Positions 42,307 through 57,013 of a DNA stretch of 64,000 bases are shown piece by piece (the stretch's first letter is position 1; every line of letters begins with the position of its first letter). Origin of the DNA: Christensenella sp. UBA2853 (GTDB lineage: Bacteria; Bacillota; Clostridia; Christensenellales; Aristaeellaceae). The stretch spans positions 26,098 through 90,097 of the forward strand of contig DEFL01000048.1 of NCBI GenBank assembly GCA_002350845.1, written 5' to 3'. The position numbers were made by a program, and so were the translations under genes. The notes under the pieces are model-generated. The model was not told the origin of the DNA, made no database searches, and was given only the letters and a program-made list of their open reading frames with translations.

Positions 42307-43698
42307 ATGAAAAGCATCATTCAATGGATCGAACCCAAAAAGAGTCTGCCTGCCGACCGTCAGCACTTCACCAATGCCGCACTGAAAACCATGATTATCC
42401 CTCTGGTGCTCGAACAGCTGCTTCAGATGGTTGTCGGGCTGGCGGATACCATGATGGTCAGCTATGCCGGAGAGGCCGTGGTGGCAGGCGTCGGTCTTGA
42501 CACGATGGTTTACACCATTTTCATCTACCTGTTTACTGCCATTTCATCCGGCGGTGCCGTCGTTGTCAGCCAGTACATCGGCAGCAGAGACAGGCAGAAG
42601 GCCGATCTTGCCGCCTCACAGATCGTTCATATTGCCGGACTCCTGTCCATGGTCTGCATGGTGCTGATGCTGCTTTTCGGCTCCGGCCTGCTCAGCGCCA
42701 TGTATCCTGAAACCGAAGCAGCCACCATGTACGCCTGTCAAACCTATATGCGGATTGTGGCACTGTCCTTTCCTGCCAATGCTGTATACAACGCAGGTGC
42801 AGCTATCTACCGCTCCATGGGACAGACAAAAATCACCATGTGGGTTTCCCTGCTGGCCAATCTCACCAATGTGGCCGGGAATGCCATCGGCATCTTTGTC
42901 TTCAAAGCCGGTGCGGCAGGCGTTGCCTGGCCGACCACCATCTCCTGGATTGTGGCTGCCGTGATCATGACCTGGCTTTGCGCAGACACACGCCGAAAGG
43001 ACCAGGTCCGCATCCATGCCGGGCAGGTGTTCCGGCTGGACATGCCCATGTCGAAACGCATTCTGGACATTGCCATCCCCAATTCTGTGGAGAACACGCT
43101 TTTTCAGGCTGCACAAGTCATCCTTGGGATGCTTGTGGCCACGTTCGGCACATCACAGATTGCGGCCAACACCACAGGTCAAACTTTCTGGTCTCTAGCA
43201 GCCTGCATGAGCATGTCTCTGGGCACCGTGTTCATCACGGTCATCGGACAGTGCATGGGAGCAAAGGATCCTGAGGCCGCGGACTGGTATATGCGAAAGC
43301 TGACCCGGCTTTCTCTGCTTCTGGCCTGTGTCTGGAATGTGCTGGTCATGATCCTGACGCCCCTGCTCCTTCCTCTCTATGACCTTTCAGCAGACACCAA
43401 GCGGCTGATCCTGATCATTGTCGCTATCCACAATCTGTTTGCCGCACTGGTTCAGCCTTTCTCCGGTCCGTTGTCTTCCGGCCTTCGGGCAGCAGGAGAT
43501 GTGCAGTTCACGATGTGGTCCTCTATTTTTGCCACCGTGGTCTGCCGCACATTTCTCTCATTTCTTCTCGCCAAATGGCTCGGCATGGGCGTGATCGGCA
43601 TTGCCCTGGCGATGGTGCTGGACTGGTGCATCAAAGCCGCTCTGGATATCATTCGCTTTCGCAGCGGCAAATGGACTGCAAACAAAGTCATCGATTGA
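42307..43698 (+). CDS. MATE family efflux transporter
   Basis: The 463-residue protein has twelve hydrophobic segments in two homologous halves, as in NorM/DinF-type multidrug and toxin extruders. Features: LVLEQLLQMVVGLADTMMVSYAG at the first helix, GLDTMVYTIFIYLFTAISSGGAVVVSQYIG, and the second-half counterpart NTLFQAAQVILGMLVATFG. It exports drugs or metabolites with Na+ or H+. The ATG at 42307 follows AGGGAGAG. Strong promoter plus palindromic operator indicate induction by a ligand. Confidence 0.9.
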   Translation: MKSIIQWIEPKKSLPADRQHFTNAALKTMIIPLVLEQLLQMVVGLADTMMVSYAGEAVVAGVGLDTMVYTIFIYLFTAISSGGAVVVSQYIGSRDRQKADLAASQIVHIAGLLSMVCMVLMLLFGSGLLSAMYPETEAATMYACQTYMRIVALSFPANAVYNAGAAIYRSMGQTKITMWVSLLANLTNVAGNAIGIFVFKAGAAGVAWPTTISWIVAAVIMTWLCADTRRKDQVRIHAGQVFRLDMPMSKRILDIAIPNSVENTLFQAAQVILGMLVATFGTSQIAANTTGQTFWSLAACMSMSLGTVFITVIGQCMGAKDPEAADWYMRKLTRLSLLLACVWNVLVMILTPLLLPLYDLSADTKRLILIIVAIHNLFAALVQPFSGPLSSGLRAAGDVQFTMWSSIFATVVCRTFLSFLLAKWLGMGVIGIALAMVLDWCIKAALDIIRFRSGKWTANKVID

Positions 43699-43715
43699 CC
43701 GAATCACAGCACCAG

Positions 43716-43744
43716 AAAAGGACTGCCGGATCTCCGGTCAGTCC
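43716..43744. terminator. Hairpin between the convergent MATE genes
   Basis: GGACTGCCGGA and TCCGGTCAGTCC pair with a one-base bulge. On the minus strand it is followed by TTTT. Confidence 0.6.
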
Positions 43745-43752
43745 CCTGTCAT

Positions 43753-45165
43753 CTATTTCCCGACAATATTCTGCAGCCAAATGCCTTTTTTGACCAGGAC
43801 AAATCCAAGGATGCATTTGCCCCAGTCGCCGATCATGACCATCACCATGATCAGGGCCACATGCATTCCGGTAAAACGCGAGAGGATGAAAGCGATCGGA
43901 ATCGAGATCACCCATCCGTTGACACTGTCAAAGAGGAAGGTGAGCATCGTTTTTCCGCCCGAGCGCAGCGTGAAATACGTCGCGTTCATAAAGGCGTTCT
44001 GCGGCATGAACACCGCTGTAATCATCATAAACAGGGTTGCCAGATGACGGACGTCTTCCTCGGTGTTGTACATGTGCGGGAAAAAGGGTGCTGTCGCAAA
44101 CACGGCCAGTGCAACAGCACTTGAAATTGCGATGGAAAACGCTATCATCTTATTATCCGTATCCCTCGCCTCTTCCATCCTTCCAGCACCCAGGAGCTGA
44201 CCGACAATGATCGCCACCGAGCTGCCCAGGGAAAGGAACACACAGTTGAAGAGGTTGGTGATGGTGGACGCAATGTTCAGCGCCGCGACAACGGTCAGTC
44301 CTCTGACCGCATAGCACTGGACAAGAATCGCCTGTGAGGAGGACCACAGCGCCTCATTGAGCAGGAGCGGAAAGCCCTTGACCGTGATGGTTCTCACCAG
44401 TTCCTTAGGGATGCCCCACCTGCGGTAAATTCCCTTGATATACGGATTTCTGTCCGGATGCACATGCGTCCAGATGACCACAATGAGCATTTCCACATAG
44501 CGCGAAATGACCGTGGCCACGGCGGCACCGACAACGCCCATCTTTGGAAAACCGAAGTGTCCGAAAATCAGGATATAATTGAATACCAGGTTCACCATGA
44601 CCGCGCACACCGAGGCGCGCATGGGCAGCTTCGTTTCACTGCATTCACGCAGCGTGGACGTATAGATCTGAACAAACATGAACGCCGGAAGTCCCAGGAG
44701 CATCACGCGCAGATACTCCAGCGCCCACTGCAGTGTCGCCTCCAGATCGCCCGCGCTCTCCGACGGATTCAGGTACAGGGAGATGAGTGCCTCCCCCTGC
44801 CAGACAAAGATCCCGGCAGCCAGGGCTGTCACGCCGACAGCCAGCCACAGTTTATAATGGAAGGTATGCCGGATACCCTCGTAATCCTTGGTCCCGTAAT
44901 ACTGTGCCGTAAAAATGCCGGCGCCTGCCAGGCCGCCGAAAATGCACAGATAATAGACAAAGAGCAGCTGATTGACAATGGCCACCCCGGACATCTGCTC
45001 TGTGCCCACCCGGCCGACCATGATATTGTCCAAAAGCGAGACAAAATTGGTGATGGCGTTCTGCACCATCATCGGGACAGCAACGGCGAGAACTTTCCTG
45101 TAAAATGCTCTGTCCCCGACCAGTGTCTGCCGCAGTGTGTGTATTCTTTCCCCTGAAAAACCCAT
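43753..45165 (-). CDS. MATE family efflux transporter, second
   Basis: This 470-residue protein is a different subgroup from its convergent neighbour. The N-terminal MVQNAITNFVSLLDNIMVGRVGTEQMSGVAIVNQ and the mid-region FPLLLNEALWSSSQAILVQCYAVRG are typical of clostridial MATE exporters. Twelve hydrophobic segments are evident. The ATG at 45165 follows GATGAGGTG; an upstream in-frame start is less likely. No operator palindrome is seen ahead of it. Confidence 0.88.
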   Translation of the reverse strand: MGFSGERIHTLRQTLVGDRAFYRKVLAVAVPMMVQNAITNFVSLLDNIMVGRVGTEQMSGVAIVNQLLFVYYLCIFGGLAGAGIFTAQYYGTKDYEGIRHTFHYKLWLAVGVTALAAGIFVWQGEALISLYLNPSESAGDLEATLQWALEYLRVMLLGLPAFMFVQIYTSTLRECSETKLPMRASVCAVMVNLVFNYILIFGHFGFPKMGVVGAAVATVISRYVEMLIVVIWTHVHPDRNPYIKGIYRRWGIPKELVRTITVKGFPLLLNEALWSSSQAILVQCYAVRGLTVVAALNIASTITNLFNCVFLSLGSSVAIIVGQLLGAGRMEEARDTDNKMIAFSIAISSAVALAVFATAPFFPHMYNTEEDVRHLATLFMMITAVFMPQNAFMNATYFTLRSGGKTMLTFLFDSVNGWVISIPIAFILSRFTGMHVALIMVMVMIGDWGKCILGFVLVKKGIWLQNIVGK

Positions 45166-45307
45166 GTTGCACCTCATCCGCATCTGTTCCGCTCGCGCGG
45201 CCTGTGCATCATATCAGAAGCCCTGAGTGATTGCAAGACAGGCACATCCCCCCAAAAACCTCCGGACCCCCCCTCCGACCGACCCATGAAAGGAAACGAT
45301 TGCACCC

Positions 45308-46075
45308 ATGCCTTCCCATATTCTGATTGAAGCCTGCTGTGCCTCCCCGGAGGATGTGCTCTGCGCAGCGCTGGGCGGTGCCGACCGGATTGAACTCAAT
45401 TGTGCGCTTGCCCTGGGCGGGCTGACACCGTCGCTCGGCAGCCTGATCGACTGCTGCCGCTCCGTATCGCTTCCGGTGTTCGCCATGATCCGTCCCCGTG
45501 AAGGCGGGTTCTGCTATTCTTCCGTGCTCTTCTCCGCCATGCAGCGTGACGCGCAGCTGCTCACCGGCGCCGGGGCCGCGGGCATTGTATTCGGTTTTCT
45601 GACTGAAAACGGGGAAATCGACCGCTGGCGCACAAAGGACATGATGCAGGCGGTTCCCGGATGCCCGGTTGTCTTTCACCGGGCGTTTGACCTTGTCCCC
45701 GACTGGCGGAAGGGACTTGAAACCCTGATTGACCTGGGCGTCACGCGTGTGCTCACCAGCGGGCAGGCGCCTTCGGCCGCCCATGGCATCCCGGTTCTCC
45801 GCGAAATGATCCGGTTTGCCCAGGGTGCCATTGAAATCCTTCCCGCTGCCGGCATCCGTCCGGACAATGTCCGGCAGATCGTGGAGGAAACCGGATGCAC
45901 GCAGGTGCACCTTTCCGGCCAGTCGGTCCGCCATGATCCATCCTGGCCGGAAAAAACGCCGCTCTGGTTTTCTTCTCCCGACGCAGCCGACGGCGGTGCG
46001 TGGCGGGAGACGGATGCAGAACTTTTCCGACAGATCCGTTTGAATCTTCAGCCATTAGAACATAAGGAGGAGTAA
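45308..46075 (+). CDS. cutC: CutC family protein
   Basis: This 255-residue TIM-barrel protein has the CutC hallmarks: HILIEACCASPEDV with two cysteines, GADRIELNCALALGGLTPS, and VFAMIRPREGGFCYS. CutC is named for copper homeostasis, but that role is poorly supported in bacteria. Here it sits 3 nt upstream of a glycosylasparaginase and shares its transcript, which points to a glycan or glycopeptide role. The start follows AAAGGAAAC. The AGA ribosome binding site overlaps the cutC end. Confidence 0.9.
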   Translation: MPSHILIEACCASPEDVLCAALGGADRIELNCALALGGLTPSLGSLIDCCRSVSLPVFAMIRPREGGFCYSSVLFSAMQRDAQLLTGAGAAGIVFGFLTENGEIDRWRTKDMMQAVPGCPVVFHRAFDLVPDWRKGLETLIDLGVTRVLTSGQAPSAAHGIPVLREMIRFAQGAIEILPAAGIRPDNVRQIVEETGCTQVHLSGQSVRHDPSWPEKTPLWFSSPDAADGGAWRETDAELFRQIRLNLQPLEHKEE

Positions 46076-46078
46076 CAC

Positions 46079-47005
46079 ATGTTTGCACTGATTGGTACCT
46101 GGGAAATGAGCAGGAAGGGCGTCACTCTCGGCCGGGAAACGCTCATGCAGGGCGGTTTCGCCGGAGACGCCGTGGAGGAAGCCGTCCGCTGTGTCGAGGC
46201 AAACCCCGACTATGTCTCGGTCGGATACGGCGGACTGCCGGCCGCCGACGGGCAGGTGTATCTCGATGCCGCGTACATGGACGGCGATACACTCCAGTGC
46301 GGTGCGATCCTCTCTGTCACGGAAGTCTCCAGCCCCATTGCAGCTGCCCGTAAGCTCTGCGGACGGAAAACGAACTGGATGCTGTGCGGCGAAGGCGCAA
46401 AGCAGTTTGCCGTCTCCAGCGGCGTTCCGCTCAAGGATATGCGCACGCCGGCCTCCCAGAAAAGGTGGCAGGAAGCCATGGAGCAGAAAAAAGCCGACGA
46501 TGTGCCCGCGCCCTACAAGGGACATGACACCGTCTGTATCCTCGGACTCGACGAAAACGGACACATGGTCTGCGGCACTTCCACTTCCGGTCTGTTTCTC
46601 AAGGTGCCCGGCCGCATCGGCGATTCTCCGATTCCCGGATGCGGGTTCTACTGTGATGCCCGATACGGCGCAGCCGCGGCCACAGGGCTCGGGGAAGACA
46701 TCATGCGCGGGTGTCTGTCCTATGAAATCGTCGCCAGAATGCGCGCAGGTCAGTCCCCTCAGGCGGCAGCCGAAGGCGCGCTGTCTGAATTCGTGAAAAA
46801 AATGCAGGAGCTGAAGGAAGATCATCTTTCCATCAGTCTCATCGCGCTCTCTCCCGACGGACGCTACGGCGCTGCCACCACAGAAGCGCAGTTCCCCTTC
46901 ACGGCTGCCCTCCCGGACGGGGTTCATGTGTTCTCCTGCACCCCCAAAGGTGAGCATATGGACATCACTTCGGCTTCCCCAGAAGAGATGAGCAGGCTGA
47001 ATTAA
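46079..47005 (+). CDS. N4-(beta-N-acetylglucosaminyl)-L-asparaginase
   Basis: This 308-residue Ntn hydrolase cleaves the GlcNAc-Asn bond at the end of N-glycan breakdown, and is made as a precursor that splits itself ahead of a threonine. The cleavage site GHDTVC (Thr at residue 151) and the following GTSTSGLFLKVPGRIGDSPIPG are conserved. There is no signal peptide, so it works inside on imported glycopeptide or GlcNAc-Asn. AAGGAGGAG precedes the ATG, overlapping the cutC stop. With GH38 and the importer elsewhere in the window, it suggests use of host or plant glycoproteins. Confidence 0.9.
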   Translation: MFALIGTWEMSRKGVTLGRETLMQGGFAGDAVEEAVRCVEANPDYVSVGYGGLPAADGQVYLDAAYMDGDTLQCGAILSVTEVSSPIAAARKLCGRKTNWMLCGEGAKQFAVSSGVPLKDMRTPASQKRWQEAMEQKKADDVPAPYKGHDTVCILGLDENGHMVCGTSTSGLFLKVPGRIGDSPIPGCGFYCDARYGAAAATGLGEDIMRGCLSYEIVARMRAGQSPQAAAEGALSEFVKKMQELKEDHLSISLIALSPDGRYGAATTEAQFPFTAALPDGVHVFSCTPKGEHMDITSASPEEMSRLN

Positions 47006-47036
47006 CATTTTATGCATGTCTTTCTGCATGGATACT

Positions 47037-47066
47037 TGCACCATATTCGACATATGGTGCATTTTT
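47037..47066 (+). terminator. Terminator after the asparaginase gene
   Basis: The 10-bp arms TGCACCATAT and ATATGGTGCA, followed by TTTTT. It overlaps the first ARG-box-like site. Confidence 0.85.
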
Positions 47067-47103
47067 ATGCATGTAATTCGCATTTTTAATGCATATTTAT
47101 TAA
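47058..47103. promoter_or_regulatory. Two ARG-box-like sites upstream of argG
   Basis: TGCATTTTTATGCA (47058-47071) is a full match to the 14-bp ARG box pattern TGMATWWWWATKCA. TGCATATTTATTAA (47090-47103) is a weaker copy. ArgR hexamers bind such pairs. They lie 50 and 18 bp upstream of the argG -35. Confidence 0.65.
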
Positions 47104-47120
47104 TTTTTTTCTAATAATTA

Positions 47121-47149
47121 TTGACATTTGCGCGGATTCGATGTAGAAT
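47121..47149 (+). promoter_or_regulatory. Promoter of argG
   Basis: TTGACA (47121-47126), a 17-bp spacer and TAGAAT (47144-47149). Confidence 0.8.
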
Positions 47150-47190
47150 ACGCATCGTTCCCAAAACACTGACTGAGGAGGACCTTCCTG

Positions 47191-48411
<1,221 letters not shown>

Positions 48412-48455
48412 TCCTGAGATCAGAACACTACATATATTATTAGGAGGAACATATC

Positions 48456-49205
48456 ATGAAAAAGCTCACAGCCATCCTGCTCGCTCTGACCATGATCCTT
48501 TCCCTGGCTTCCTTCGCTGCAGCCGAAGGCATTGAAACCATCGATCCCGGTAAGCTGACCATTTCCACCAGCCCCGATTTTCCTCCCTTTGAATACACCG
48601 ACGACAATGAGAACATTGTCGGCATCGAACCCGACATGATGAAGCTCATCTGCGAAAAGATCGGTCTGGAACTGGTCATCGACGCCATGGACTTTGACTC
48701 CGCTCTCCTCGCTGCCCAGCAGGGCAAGAGCGACGCGGTTGTCTCCGGCGTCACCGTGACCGAAGACCGCAAGCTGGTCTATGACTTCACCAACACCTAC
48801 ATCACCATCACCCAGGGCATCGTGTCCAAGGAAGCCAACAACGTGACCATGGACACCCTGAAGGATCAGACCATCGGCGTCCAGCGCGGCACCACCGGCC
48901 ACATCTATGCTGAAGACGATTTCGGCGAGGACAGCGTTGTGGCCTATGACACCTACACCACCGTCTTCCAGGCTCTGATGAACGATCAGGTGTCCTGCAT
49001 CCTGATGGATGACGCCGTGGCCAAGGCTTATGTTGCTCAGAACCCCGGTCTGGTGCTGAACGCAAGCACCTATGAGCCTGAGAACTTCGCATTCGGCATC
49101 AGCAAGGGCAACACCGCACTGCTCGACGCCGTCAACAAGGCGCTGGATGAACTCATCGCCGACGGCACCGTTCAGAAGCTCATTGACCAGTACATGGCCG
49201 AGTAA
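48456..49205 (+). CDS. Amino-acid ABC transporter substrate-binding protein
   Basis: The 249-residue polar amino-acid receptor (SBP_bac_3) has a signal peptide ending AAA-EG, again without a lipobox cysteine. The ligand-binding signature DFPPFEYTDDNENIVGIEPDMM is at residues 38-60. The arginine-gene context suggests arginine, ornithine or citrulline as ligand. AGGAGGAA precedes the ATG. It is 44 nt after argG and is followed by a hairpin and then the permease. Confidence 0.88.
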   Translation: MKKLTAILLALTMILSLASFAAAEGIETIDPGKLTISTSPDFPPFEYTDDNENIVGIEPDMMKLICEKIGLELVIDAMDFDSALLAAQQGKSDAVVSGVTVTEDRKLVYDFTNTYITITQGIVSKEANNVTMDTLKDQTIGVQRGTTGHIYAEDDFGEDSVVAYDTYTTVFQALMNDQVSCILMDDAVAKAYVAQNPGLVLNASTYEPENFAFGISKGNTALLDAVNKALDELIADGTVQKLIDQYMAE

Positions 49206-49217
49206 CGTTTCCTTCAC

Positions 49218-49249
49218 GGAAAGGGCGGTGGTACACCGCCCTTTCCTTT
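49218..49249 (+). terminator. Hairpin between binding protein and permease
   Basis: The 13-bp arms GGAAAGGGCGGTG and CACCGCCCTTTCC, then TTTG. Probably a partial terminator favouring the binding protein. Confidence 0.7.
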
Positions 49250-49277
49250 GTCTACACAGAAGGTGAGGTGCCTCTTT

Positions 49278-50042
49278 TTGGAGCAGTATACAGCCTGGAA
49301 GGCCCTGATTACCAGTGGCGGAGCCGTGACCGAATGGCAGCGGTTTTACGTCTACTTCTATCAGGCTTTTATTGAAAAAGACCGCTGGCAGCAGTATCTC
49401 AAGGGTGTCGGCACGACATTGTATGTCACCGCGTTTGCCCTCCTGCTGGGCGTCATTCTCGGTGTGATTGTCGCCGTGGTACGCACCGCGCATGATCAGC
49501 AGCGTCCCGGTCACAGAAATCCCATTCTGGGAATTCTCAATTTCATTTTCAAAATCTATGTGACAGTCATCCGCGGCACCCCCATGATGGTGCAGCTGCT
49601 GATCATGGGCTTTGTCATTTTTGCTTCCAGCAAGAATTTCGTCATGGTCGGCGCGCTGACCCTGGGCATCAACTCCGGCGCTTATCAGGCGGAAATCATC
49701 CGCGGCGGACTCATGTCCGTGGACGCCGGACAGATGGAAGCCAGCCGGAGCCTTGGCATCAATTACTTTGATACCATGCGCTTTGTCATCATTTCCCAGG
49801 CGATCAAGGCGATTCTGCCGGCTCTGGGCAATGAATTCATTGTTCTGCTCAAGGATACCTCGCTCATCAGCGTCATTGGCGGAAAAGAGCTCCTCTATGC
49901 TGCACGCGCCATTGTTTCCCGCACCTATGAAGCCATGTATCCGTTCCTGGGGACCGCAGTCATCTACCTGGTCCTCGTCATGATCTTTACCTGGCTTCTC
50001 GGCATCTTTGAGAGGAGGCTGCGCACCAGTGATCGACGTTAA
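49278..50042 (+). CDS. Amino-acid ABC transporter permease
   Basis: A 254-residue HisM-type permease with the EAA-like loop GQMEASRSLGINYFDTMRFVIISQA and VIRGTPMMVQLLIMGF. The TTG at 49278 is chosen because GGTGAGGTG is 7 nt upstream; longer starts are inside the hairpin. The N-terminus has an extra ~45-residue hydrophilic part before the first helix. It pairs with the receptor upstream and the ATPase downstream, whose start overlaps its end. Confidence 0.87.
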   Translation: MEQYTAWKALITSGGAVTEWQRFYVYFYQAFIEKDRWQQYLKGVGTTLYVTAFALLLGVILGVIVAVVRTAHDQQRPGHRNPILGILNFIFKIYVTVIRGTPMMVQLLIMGFVIFASSKNFVMVGALTLGINSGAYQAEIIRGGLMSVDAGQMEASRSLGINYFDTMRFVIISQAIKAILPALGNEFIVLLKDTSLISVIGGKELLYAARAIVSRTYEAMYPFLGTAVIYLVLVMIFTWLLGIFERRLRTSDRR

Positions 50043-50751
50043 GCATCTTTCCAAAAACTTCGAGGGACTCGAAGTGCTCCACGACGTCTCCCTGCATGTG
50101 AACAAGGGCGAATGCGTGGTCTTTATCGGACCGTCCGGCTCGGGCAAGTCCACCTTTCTCCGGTGCCTGAATCTCCTGGAGATTCCCTCTTCGGGTGAAA
50201 TCACCTTTGACGGCGTCTCCATGACGGATCCCAAGACCGACATCAACAAGATGCGCCAGAAGATGGGCATGGTGTTTCAGCACTTCAATCTTTTCCCGAA
50301 CATGACCATTCTCAAAAACCTGACGCTTGCCCCCATCCGCACCAAGCAGGCCACCAAAGAGCAGGCAGAAAAGAAAGCCATGGACCTGCTCAAGCGCGTG
50401 GGACTGCAGGACAAGGCCAACAGCTATCCTGCCCAGCTCTCCGGCGGCCAGAAGCAGCGCGTGGCCATTGTCCGCGCCCTGTGTATGGAGCCGGATGTCA
50501 TGCTCTTTGACGAACCCACCAGCGCCCTGGACCCTGAGATGGTCGGTGAAGTGCTGGACGTCATGAAGCAGCTGGCCGCTGAAGGCATGACCATGGTCGT
50601 GGTCACCCATGAGATGGGCTTCGCGCGCGAAGTGTCCAACCGCGTCCTCTTCCTCGACGGCGGCACCATTCAGGAAGAAGGAACCCCGGATCAGATTTTC
50701 GCACATCCCCAGACCGAGCGCCTGCGCTCTTTCCTCGCCAAAGTTCTTTAA
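50029..50751 (+). CDS. Amino-acid ABC transporter ATP-binding protein
   Basis: The 240-residue GlnQ-type ATPase has Walker A GPSGSGKST, the Q-loop MVFQHFNLFPNMT, signature LSGGQKQR, Walker B VMLFDEPTSALDPE and the H-loop VTHEMGFA. The GTG at 50029 is preferred over a TTG at 50008, because AGAGGAGG lies 10 nt before it. It overlaps the permease end by 14 bp. It completes the importer and is followed 14 nt later by argF. Confidence 0.92.
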   Translation: MIDVKHLSKNFEGLEVLHDVSLHVNKGECVVFIGPSGSGKSTFLRCLNLLEIPSSGEITFDGVSMTDPKTDINKMRQKMGMVFQHFNLFPNMTILKNLTLAPIRTKQATKEQAEKKAMDLLKRVGLQDKANSYPAQLSGGQKQRVAIVRALCMEPDVMLFDEPTSALDPEMVGEVLDVMKQLAAEGMTMVVVTHEMGFAREVSNRVLFLDGGTIQEEGTPDQIFAHPQTERLRSFLAKVL

Positions 50752-50765
50752 TATTGGAGGGCTCT

Positions 50766-51758
50766 ATGTCACTGTATCAAAAAAGTTTTCTGAAGCTGCT
50801 GGACCTGAGTCCTGCTGAAATTGAAGATCTTCTCCGTCTCGCCGCTGACCTGAAGGCCAAAAAGAAGGCCGGCATTCCCCACCGCCTGTGCGAGGGAAAG
50901 AATGTGGCCCTGATTTTTGAAAAGACCAGCACCCGGACCCGTTGCGCCTTTGAAGTGGCGGCTGCGGACCTGGGCATGCATCCGACCTATCTCGATCCCT
51001 CCGGCAGCCAGATCGGCAAGAAGGAATCCATTCCGGATACTGCCCGCGTGCTGGGCAGGATGTATGACGGCATCGAATACCGCGGCTTTGGACAGGAGAT
51101 TGTCGAGAGCCTCGCGGCGTACGCGGGAGTCCCCGTCTGGAACGGCCTGACCAATGAATTCCATCCGACCCAGATCCTCGCTGACTTCCTCACCATTCAG
51201 GAGCATTTCGGCTCCCTGAAGGGACGAAAGCTCGTCTACATGGGCGATGCGCGCTACAACATGGGCAATTCGCTGATGGTCGGCTGCGCCAAGATGGGAC
51301 TGCAGTTCGTGGCCTGCGCACCCGAAAAGTATTTCCCGGATCCTGAGCTGGTCAGCACCTGCGAATCCATCGCTGAGGAAACCGGCGCCACACTGACCTT
51401 TGAAACCGACCCGATGAAGGCTGTGCAGCATGCCGATGTCATCTATACCGATGTGTGGGTTTCCATGGGCGAGCCCGACGAAGTCTGGGCCGAGCGCATT
51501 CATGACCTGCTGCCCTACCAGGTGAACGCTGCCCTCATGCAGCAGGCCGGAAGCAGCTGCGTCTTCATGCACTGCCTCCCCTCTTTCCATGACCTGAAGA
51601 CCACCATCGGAAAGCAGATCCATGACCGGTTCGGCATTGACGCCATGGAAGTCACCGATGAAGTCTTTGAGAGCAGCCAGTCCATCGTGTTTGATGAGGC
51701 GGAAAACCGCATGCACACCATCAAGGCCGTTATGGCCGCAACGCTCTGCGAGGTGTAA
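50766..51758 (+). CDS. argF: Ornithine carbamoyltransferase
   Basis: This 330-residue enzyme makes citrulline from ornithine and carbamoyl phosphate. The phosphate-binding STRTR (near residue 57), GSQIGKKESIPDTARVLG and the ornithine site HCLPSFHD are intact. TGGAGGG precedes the ATG. It is followed directly by carA and carB, which supply its carbamoyl phosphate, so the block is a complete citrulline-forming unit. Catabolic use cannot be excluded, but argG and the ARG-box-like sites argue for biosynthesis. Confidence 0.95.
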   Translation: MSLYQKSFLKLLDLSPAEIEDLLRLAADLKAKKKAGIPHRLCEGKNVALIFEKTSTRTRCAFEVAAADLGMHPTYLDPSGSQIGKKESIPDTARVLGRMYDGIEYRGFGQEIVESLAAYAGVPVWNGLTNEFHPTQILADFLTIQEHFGSLKGRKLVYMGDARYNMGNSLMVGCAKMGLQFVACAPEKYFPDPELVSTCESIAEETGATLTFETDPMKAVQHADVIYTDVWVSMGEPDEVWAERIHDLLPYQVNAALMQQAGSSCVFMHCLPSFHDLKTTIGKQIHDRFGIDAMEVTDEVFESSQSIVFDEAENRMHTIKAVMAATLCEV

Positions 51759-51759
51759 T

Positions 51760-52831
51760 ATGGCCTATCTCGTACTTGCTAACGGGGATATTTATGAAGG
51801 AAAGCGGATCGGCGCAGAAGGTGACACCATCGGTGAAATCGTCTTCACCACGGGTGTCGTCGGCTATCTGGAGACCCTGACAGATCCCAGTTATGCCGGT
51901 CAGATCATCATTCAGACCTTTCCTGTCATCGGCAATTACGGCGTCATCCCCGAGGATTTTGAGGGCACTCCTGCCGCCCGCGGCTATGTGGTCCGTGAAC
52001 TGTGCGACACCCCGTCCAACTTCCGCTCCCAGGGCACACTGGATGCCTTTCTCAAGGAAAAAGGCATCCCGGGCATCTGCGGCGTGGACACGCGCCAGCT
52101 GACCCGCACCATCCGGGAGAGCGGTGTCATGAATGCCTGCATCTGCGATGAGATTCCTGAAAATCTCGACGCAGTCCGCGCCTACCGTGTGCAGGGTGTG
52201 GTCCCGCAGGTGACATCTGCGGAAAAACGCGTCGTTCCCGCAAAGGGGGACGTGCGTTTTCACGTCGCGCTCATGGACTACGGTGCCAAAGCCAATATCC
52301 TCAGAAGCCTGGTCAAGCGCGGCTGCGAAGTGACCGTCTTCTCCGCCTCCACCCCCGCCTCTGAGATTCTGGAAGGAAACTTTGACGGGATTATGCTCTC
52401 CAACGGCCCCGGTGACCCCGAGGAAAACGTCTTTGCCATTGAGCAGCTCCGGCAGCTCATCGGGCGTCTGCCCGTGTTCGGCATCTGTCTGGGGCATCAG
52501 CTGACCGCGCTCGCCATGGGCGGAAAAACCATGAAGCTCAAGTACGGCCACCGCGGCGGCAACCAGCCGGTCCGTGAGGTCCGGACGGGACACACCTACA
52601 TCACCTCCCAGAACCACGGCTATGCGGTCGTGGCCGACAGCCTGAAGGGGCTGGGCGGAACGGAGACCTGGGTCAATGCCAATGACGGCAGCTGCGAGGG
52701 CATCGACTACCCCGAAAAGGACTGCTTTACCGTGCAGTTCCATCCGGAAGCCTGCTCTGGACCGAGAGACACCGGATTCCTTTTCGATCGGTTCATGCAT
52801 ATGATGGAAGCCAGAAAGGGGGCCAGTGCGC

Positions 52832-52845
<14 letters not shown>
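51760..52845 (+). CDS. carA: Carbamoyl-phosphate synthase small subunit
   Basis: The 361-residue glutaminase subunit has the class I amidotransferase triad: Cys in GICLGHQL (near residue 243) and His/Glu in FHPEAC. The N-terminal CarA domain (VLANGDIYEGKRIGAEG, DTRQLTRTIRE) is intact. It starts 1 nt after the argF stop, with GAGGTG as ribosome binding site, and overlaps carB by 14 bp. It feeds ammonia to CarB. Confidence 0.96.
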
Positions 52846-56863
<4,018 letters not shown>

Positions 56864-56876
56864 TTTTGGTCCCCAT

Positions 56877-56917
56877 GGAAGTCGGCTCGGAAATCTTTTC
56901 CGGCCGCTTCCTTTTTT
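56877..56917 (+). terminator. Terminator after carB-dapF
   Basis: An imperfect hairpin (GGAAG...CTTCC outer arms) followed by six T residues. Confidence 0.7.
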
Positions 56918-56958
56918 CTTTCCAGTCATGAAAAACATGTCTCTTTCAAAAGACCAAC

Positions 56959-56987
56959 TTGCTCCATTGTTTCTTCACCGCTATAAT
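56959..56987 (+). promoter_or_regulatory. Promoter of recD2
   Basis: TTGCTC, a 17-bp spacer and TATAAT (56982-56987). Confidence 0.7.
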
Positions 56988-57013
56988 GAAACCGAAAGGA
57001 GCGTGGTGCACCA

